A DNA stretch of 64,000 bases from Rhizophlyctis rosea. Lineage: Eukaryota > Chytridiomycota > Chytridiomycetes > Rhizophlyctidales > Rhizophlyctidaceae. Shown one piece after another: positions 59,816 through 64,000 of the stretch. A model generated the notes under the pieces. It worked only from the letters and a program-made list of their open reading frames with translations, made no database searches and was not told the origin of the DNA. Where the stretch lies: the NCBI GenBank assembly GCA_027596075.1, contig JADGJC010000133.1, forward strand, positions 42,057-106,056, read 5' to 3'. Numbering within the stretch: position 1 is the first letter of the stretch; each line of letters begins with the position of its first letter. The translations under genes were made by a program, and so were the position numbers.

Positions 59816-60838
59816 ATGTACTACGAGAGTGCTGTCCTGCTATTATTCCTCTTGGCATACGTCTTCTCACCTCCAGCTCCTCCGTCTCGACCGACCACGT
59901 CTCACCGCATGCTTCCCCCCCTCAGCCTCCCCTGCGAACTCATACTCGAAATCCTCCGCTACGGCCCAGTCAAAACTCAATTCCGTATCGGTGTCCTGTT
60001 GAGTGTCAAGTATGGCCTACACGCCGTCCGCAACAACGCTATCCCTCGTCTCCCCGCTGCTTCGCTGGACAACGCCTCCGCGAAAGGTCAATTTGGGTTA
60101 CTCGAATGGTGGAAGGCTCAGTTTGCATTGACTGGAAGTGTTCCATACACGGTTACCGCTATGAACCTTGCTTCTCGCCGGGGTTTAGTTTCCGAGCTCG
60201 AATGGTGGCGTCGCAGCGGCATGCCTTGTAAATACGACAACCACGCAATCAACGATGCGAGCGGTGACGGTCGCGTTGCAGTTTTGTCTTGGTGGAAGCG
60301 AAGTGGTTTGATATTGAGATATAGCCGCAATGCAATTGACCATGCATCAAGGCGGGATCAGCTGGCGGTCCTCATTTGGTGGAAGTTCAGTGGCCTGGCA
60401 ATGAAATACTCGGAGCGGAGTATGGATTGGGCTTCGGAGCAGGGACACTACCTAATTTTAGAATGGTGGAAAATGAGCGGGTTGGAACTCAAGTGGTCCG
60501 AAAACGCCATGACATACGCGTGCGCCGGTGGCAGGATTGGTGTTTTGAGCTGGTGGATCGACAGCGGCCTGCCGATCAAGATTTCACATGCCGCCATGGA
60601 CGCTGCTGCTGGCGCGGGGCACATTGCTGTGCTTCAATGGCTGAAACGGCATACGGTGGGCCGGTACAGCGTGGCGGCGTTGGATATGGCTAGCGAACGT
60701 GGGCGGCTCGACGTGCTTCTGTGGTTTTACGAAAACGACAAGAACATGATTTTCTCGGCGGATGTGATTGAAAGGGCGTACCAGGCGGGGCAATACGAAG
60801 TGGTCTACTGGTGGCATGCAATCGGCAACCGGCAATAG
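59816..60838 (+). CDS. Ankyrin-like 29-residue-repeat protein with F-box-like start (340 aa)
   Basis: The best-preserved family member, one exon. The start MYYESAVLLLFLLAYVFSPP mirrors the leaders of the paralogues. Then LPCELILEILRYGPVKTQFR (F-box-like), LHAVRNNAIPRLPAASLDNA, and nine consecutive repeats of 29 residues whose pattern is A-(I/M)-xx-AS-xx-GHxxVLxWWKxSGLxLKYS, for example VLSWWKRSGLILRYSRNAID, VLIWWKFSGLAMKYSERSMD and ILEWWKMSGLELKWSENAMT. It ends VLLWFYENDKNMIFS, EVVYWWHAIGNRQ. The repeat is four residues shorter than a canonical ankyrin (33) but keeps the A...A...GH..(V/I)L helix pattern. Role unknown. Confidence 0.85.
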   Translation: MYYESAVLLLFLLAYVFSPPAPPSRPTTSHRMLPPLSLPCELILEILRYGPVKTQFRIGVLLSVKYGLHAVRNNAIPRLPAASLDNASAKGQFGLLEWWKAQFALTGSVPYTVTAMNLASRRGLVSELEWWRRSGMPCKYDNHAINDASGDGRVAVLSWWKRSGLILRYSRNAIDHASRRDQLAVLIWWKFSGLAMKYSERSMDWASEQGHYLILEWWKMSGLELKWSENAMTYACAGGRIGVLSWWIDSGLPIKISHAAMDAAAGAGHIAVLQWLKRHTVGRYSVAALDMASERGRLDVLLWFYENDKNMIFSADVIERAYQAGQYEVVYWWHAIGNRQ

Positions 60839-61026
60839 AAGGGCAGCCGCAATCAGATCAACATTGCAAGGAATACATGTATAACGACGTGGTATTATAT
60901 GCAGTACAATAAAAGGGAGGACACAGTGGCTCTCTCAATCCTCCATATATCTCTTCTCCATGATGTAAAGCGAACTTGCGCCTTCCTAACAATTCAGACA
61001 AATAACTCCTCAATAACACACTCTCC

Positions 61027-62274
61027 TTACGTGAAGTCCATCTCCTCACTAATGGACTTTTTGACCTTCAACAACAGCGTAGTCTTCCAGCTGTCCAATT
61101 TGCTCAAGCGGTCCCAATCAGCAACGGCGTCGGTGAAGGCTTGTGCGTCTCCTGCGTCCAGGGCATCAAGAAGCGCCTACATGGATGCAATGGAATATGG
61201 TCAATCCATGCCGATGTGGCTGATTATACAAAGATGTATACCTTCAAGAATTTGCATTCCCTAGTCTCGGCAAACGTCACATCCATATGCTGATACCGTT
61301 CCAGAGCTTGGCGTGCACGAATATGGTCCTGTGGCAGATCATCAAGTCAGCAACTACTTGCCATCGAAATGCAGCAGTGCCAACCCACCCCAGTACACAA
61401 ATGACACAACCCAGCCTTCAAGAAGTATTCTCTTAGAGAAAATCGCGTCAACTGGTTATCCGCACTCGCGGTCGCCACTTGCTCGAACTTTTCTATCGCC
61501 TTCTCAAATTGCTCAAGTTGGGCAGCGAAGATTCCGACTTTTAGGAGGCAGGCGCTCGCTTGACTATGTGCGCGGATATATTCAATGGGCAAGCGACGTG
61601 TCGGCAGATCATGCTTCACCGAAACTTACGCATTGGAGTCCTCCCCCTGGTACCAATCAGCAGCAAGTTGATACGCGTTCATCGCTTGCGCGAAATCAGC
61701 AATCTCGTTTTCGTAGATTTCTGCAAGTTGCTTTTGGTTTTGTGCCGCGGCGGAGAATCGTCCTCGTTCTACCAAGATGTCTACGGCTGACTGTAAACAG
61801 CGGACAGCGTCTGTACCATCATGATTCAGATACTGCTTCGATCATGTATCTCATGGCTTCGCTGCATACGCACCATGTGGGCTAGCCTTTTTGTATGCTT
61901 TGGAAGCATTCAGGTAAGCTGTGCATGCCTCATCGCGCTCGTTCATACGGTTCAAAATGTCGGCTTGTGCGACGAACGCGTCGCCGGCCTCCTTCCCTGT
62001 AAAATGAGAAAGTGTGTCGGTTAAGTCTTTCAGCACCATACATTTTCATCGACACGTCGCTTATTCCGCTCCAGGCTTCAAGTCCCACACTTTCCTCCAG
62101 AGAGGCAATCAGATTGAGCACATACTTACACATCTTTGCCAACTTGAAAGCATTGGCCGCCTTTGAATACAGGTCCACCGCCTCCTCCAACTTGTTCGTG
62201 CCAAACCACCCCTTGTATTTTGCCTTCTTCTCCGCCTCCTCCAGGGCCAAGCGGCCTTCGCGTTCGTGCGACAT
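61027..62274 (-). CDS. SEC17: Alpha-SNAP (SEC17), vesicle fusion adaptor
   Basis: Binds the post-fusion SNARE bundle and recruits the NSF/SEC18 ATPase that takes it apart. Exons 62274-62130, 61996-61874, 61810-61630, 61563-61389, 61328-61242 and 61176-61027 give 286 aa, normal for the family (human 295). All-helical TPR-like array: EGRLALEEAEKKAKYKGWFG, LEEAVDLYSKAANAFKLAKM, WKEAGDAFVAQADIL, DEACTAYLNASKAYKK, DAVRCLQSAVDILVERGRF, AWYQGEDSNA-type motif (ADWYQGEDSNAQASACLLKV), FEKAIEKFEQVATASADNQL, LREYFLKAGLCHLCTG, and the C-terminal ETRECKFLKALLDALDAGDA, WDRLSKLDSWKTTLLLKVKK that stimulates NSF. The acidic end SISEEMDFT closes it. The first intron (133 nt) is longer than average; its acceptor was set by TGG AAG GAG GCC GGC. 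Confidence 0.95.
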
Positions 62275-62714
62275 GACTATGGACGCTGCTTAGTTCCAGT
62301 AAATTGGCTGCACATGGGGGTGAGTACGAAGAATTACTCTCGAAGTGGACGTACATGAGGTAGGGCTAGTAGTTGGCGTGAAACGTACCTATCAAAAGTT
62401 CACGATATTTAACCGCAGCTGCTGCCCTCACCTAATTGACTGTCAATGTATAACTGAGTTGTAAGAACGCTGCGTGATGAAAGTGGTGCGTTGCCGATAT
62501 GTTATCAGTGTGAAGGATGAAAGTGTCCAATTTGCAATGAAGATGAGGAATTGGTGAACGCGTTGAAACTCGGAAGCTGGAACACATGCACGAGCATGGA
62601 ACACCTGCCAGTCGACGGGCATCATGAGATCCTGATGACGCGGTGTGACTCATGGCTTAAACAGATTCCTACATAAACCCGAGTCTCCTTTGTGAGTCCC
62701 ACTCACTTTCACTT
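62275..62714. other. Upstream region of SEC17
   Basis: 440 bp; promoter side of SEC17. No coding signal or motif seen. Confidence 0.4.
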
Positions 62715-63310
62715 TCCTTCAGCTGAACCATCCACAGAATCCGCAACTGAACCTCTCCTCCGAACCACCCCCTCCAATTGAACCATACTGAACCTATCAC
62801 TGGGCTCAGGGCACTTGGACCAGCGACATCTCGCACCTACTGAACCATTACACATGAACCACCTCCAGAATCTCAAACGGAACCTCTCACGGGAATCCAT
62901 CCATCCAACAGAACCATATTGAACTCTTCCCCGGGTTCAGGGCATCAGAACCATCATCCGAATCTTTCATCCGAACCATACTGAATCCTACACGGGATTC
63001 AGGGCAATTGGACCTCCTCAGAAACTTTCAACCGAACCGTATTGAACTCTTCACCGGGTTTAGGACGTCAGAACCATCATCCGAATCTTCCCACAGAACC
63101 ATACCGAACTCCTCACTGGACTTGGGACACCAGAACCATCATTTGGATTTTTCAATCGAACCGTACTGAATCCTACACGGGGTTCAGTGTAATTGAATCC
63201 CCTCAGAATCCTCATTTGAATCTGCGAACTCAACCGTCCATTGAACCTCCCCCTGAATCTTCCTTTGAATCATTACTTGAACCGCTCAATTGAAACTCTC
63301 AACTGAACCA
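62715..63310. repeat. 62-bp minisatellite rich in GAACC
   Basis: Degenerate tandem array. The landmark GAACC(A/G)TA(C/T)(T/C)GAA recurs at about 62780, 62911, 62973, 63034, 63096 and 63158, giving spacings of 62, 61, 62 and 62 bp, with a weaker unit at 62842. Each unit also holds CGGG(T/A)TTCAGGG and often AGAACCATCATCCGAATC. Edges fade into GAATC- and GAACC-rich sequence on both sides. Confidence 0.85.
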
Positions 63311-63821
63311 CACTTCAACGTGTCGCTGCTTGGAAGGCATCCGATTGCGCAAGTTCAATTCTTGCCAGGGACTATCACTGCGTGCAACCGTGTGAGCCAA
63401 TGCACATAAAAGGGGAATGGCCGCAAAAAGGTTTTGTAGGAAGTAGGTTAGTTCAGCTTTGATGGTCTTTTGTTCATCCCGCGGCGACAACTCCTTATAC
63501 TGCAGGCACAGTTACACCAACCGGGGCCCTCATGCTTTCCGCGGCAGGCAAGACTCGGCCACCAGCCTGATTGCAATCTTTCCTTCGGGGCTGTGGGAAC
63601 CAGTACAGTAGCGTCAGCGTATCGTTCGGTCTGCGCACTCGGATGCTCGCCTCGTTCTATGGAAGGGCCCTTGTGTGGCGGCCAACGCCGTGTCCTTTTG
63701 GCTGGATATTGGGGCTGCCGGCAGATGATGTGGCATGACCGTTCATTGCTGTGAAGATTCTATCGACATCATGATCTCCTTTTGCAGGCCACTGCCTGCA
63801 TACAGACACTCGCTTGCCCAT
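63311..63821. other. Intergenic between two repeat arrays
   Basis: About 510 bp with no gene. A lone T-arm-like hairpin GCAAG-TTCAATT-CTTGC lies near 63348, with no matching tRNA 5' half. Confidence 0.4.
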
Positions 63822-63976
63822 CATTTTGTAAAGCCCGTATCGATCGATTTATTCCTTTGACGTGTCAATTTCGGAGGAACGCGCAACCAATTTCAGAGAT
63901 GCAAGCGGTCATTTTCAGACATGTCACGGATCAATTTCAGAATTGGCTCAGATCAATTTCAGAAAATTCATGCACA
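63822..63976. repeat. 22-bp periodic array, core CAATTTCAGA
   Basis: The core begins at 63822 (CATTTTGTAA), 63844 (TCGATTTATT), 63866 (CAATTTCGGA), 63888 (CAATTTCAGA), 63910 (CATTTTCAGA), 63932 (CAATTTCAGA) and 63954 (CAATTTCAGA), always exactly 22 bp apart. The 12 bases between cores differ from unit to unit. The last 24 bases of the window are no longer periodic. Confidence 0.8.
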
Positions 63977-64000
63977 TACATGTTTATGTGTAAAATCTAC

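Noticed and set aside
63335..63370. tRNA with T arm GCAAG-TTCAATT-CTTGC
   Set aside because: No D arm, anticodon arm or matching acceptor strand upstream.
63822..63976. 22-bp array as a CRISPR array
   Set aside because: Cores are only about 10 nt, spacers 12 nt, and the host is a eukaryote; no cas genes.

Overview
This is nuclear DNA of a eukaryote, almost certainly a zoosporic (flagellated, chytrid-grade) fungus. Nearly every recognisable gene is cut by short GT-AG introns of about 50-130 nt. The gene set is fungal (APSES transcription factor, SHE9/MDM33, BRE1), yet it also holds centriole and ciliary genes that Dikarya have lost: a CEP76 orthologue and the transition-zone protein TMEM216, with WDR27 beside it. 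Exon structures were worked out by hand from splice sites, reading frame and alignment from memory to known families. In 17 multi-exon models the summed exons give an open frame, and several lengths match the human orthologue closely (CEP76 658 aa, RUVBL1 456 aa, TMEM216 142 aa).

Layout. 0-12 kb: 3' part of the splicing helicase PRP16 (+); SEC61 alpha (-); an RNase MRP/P Rpr2-type subunit (+); an APSES factor (-); about 2 kb with nothing recognised; a small unknown gene (+); the histone chaperone NAP1 (-). 12-21 kb: CEP76 (+), head-to-head with NAP1; an unknown protein (-); an NADPH-dependent FMN reductase (+); a secreted-type single-pass membrane protein (-). 21-33 kb, the densest part: WDR27 (-) head-to-head with TMEM216 (+), then the mitochondrial genes SHE9 (-), PTRH2 (+) and a 60-residue TOM6-like protein (-), then BRE1 (+). 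34-45 kb: a long low-complexity protein (+); an ADP-ribose pyrophosphatase (-); an intron-containing tRNA-Tyr with decayed tRNA pieces; RRP6 (-) head-to-head with RVB1 (+). 45-53 kb: a large cadherin-like/RING/TRAF-finger/TPR mosaic gene (-), crossed by a 10-N assembly gap; an intron-containing tRNA-Phe (-); a type II dehydroquinase-like protein (-).

53-61 kb is an accessory block: four paralogues of a protein built from 29-residue ankyrin-like repeats (GHVxVLEWWxxSGLxLxY) behind a short F-box-like motif. One is a pseudogene. Two carry, about 330 bp upstream and in antisense orientation, an 89-nt tRNA-like element whose arms show compensatory changes. The window closes with SEC17 (alpha-SNAP, -), a 62-bp minisatellite and a strictly 22-bp-periodic array.

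Functionally the conserved genes are housekeeping: splicing, ER translocation, histone chaperoning and H2B ubiquitination, RNA decay, AAA+ remodelling, SNARE recycling, mitochondrial membrane biology and zoospore cilium building. They are often arranged as divergent pairs sharing 150-460 bp of promoter DNA.
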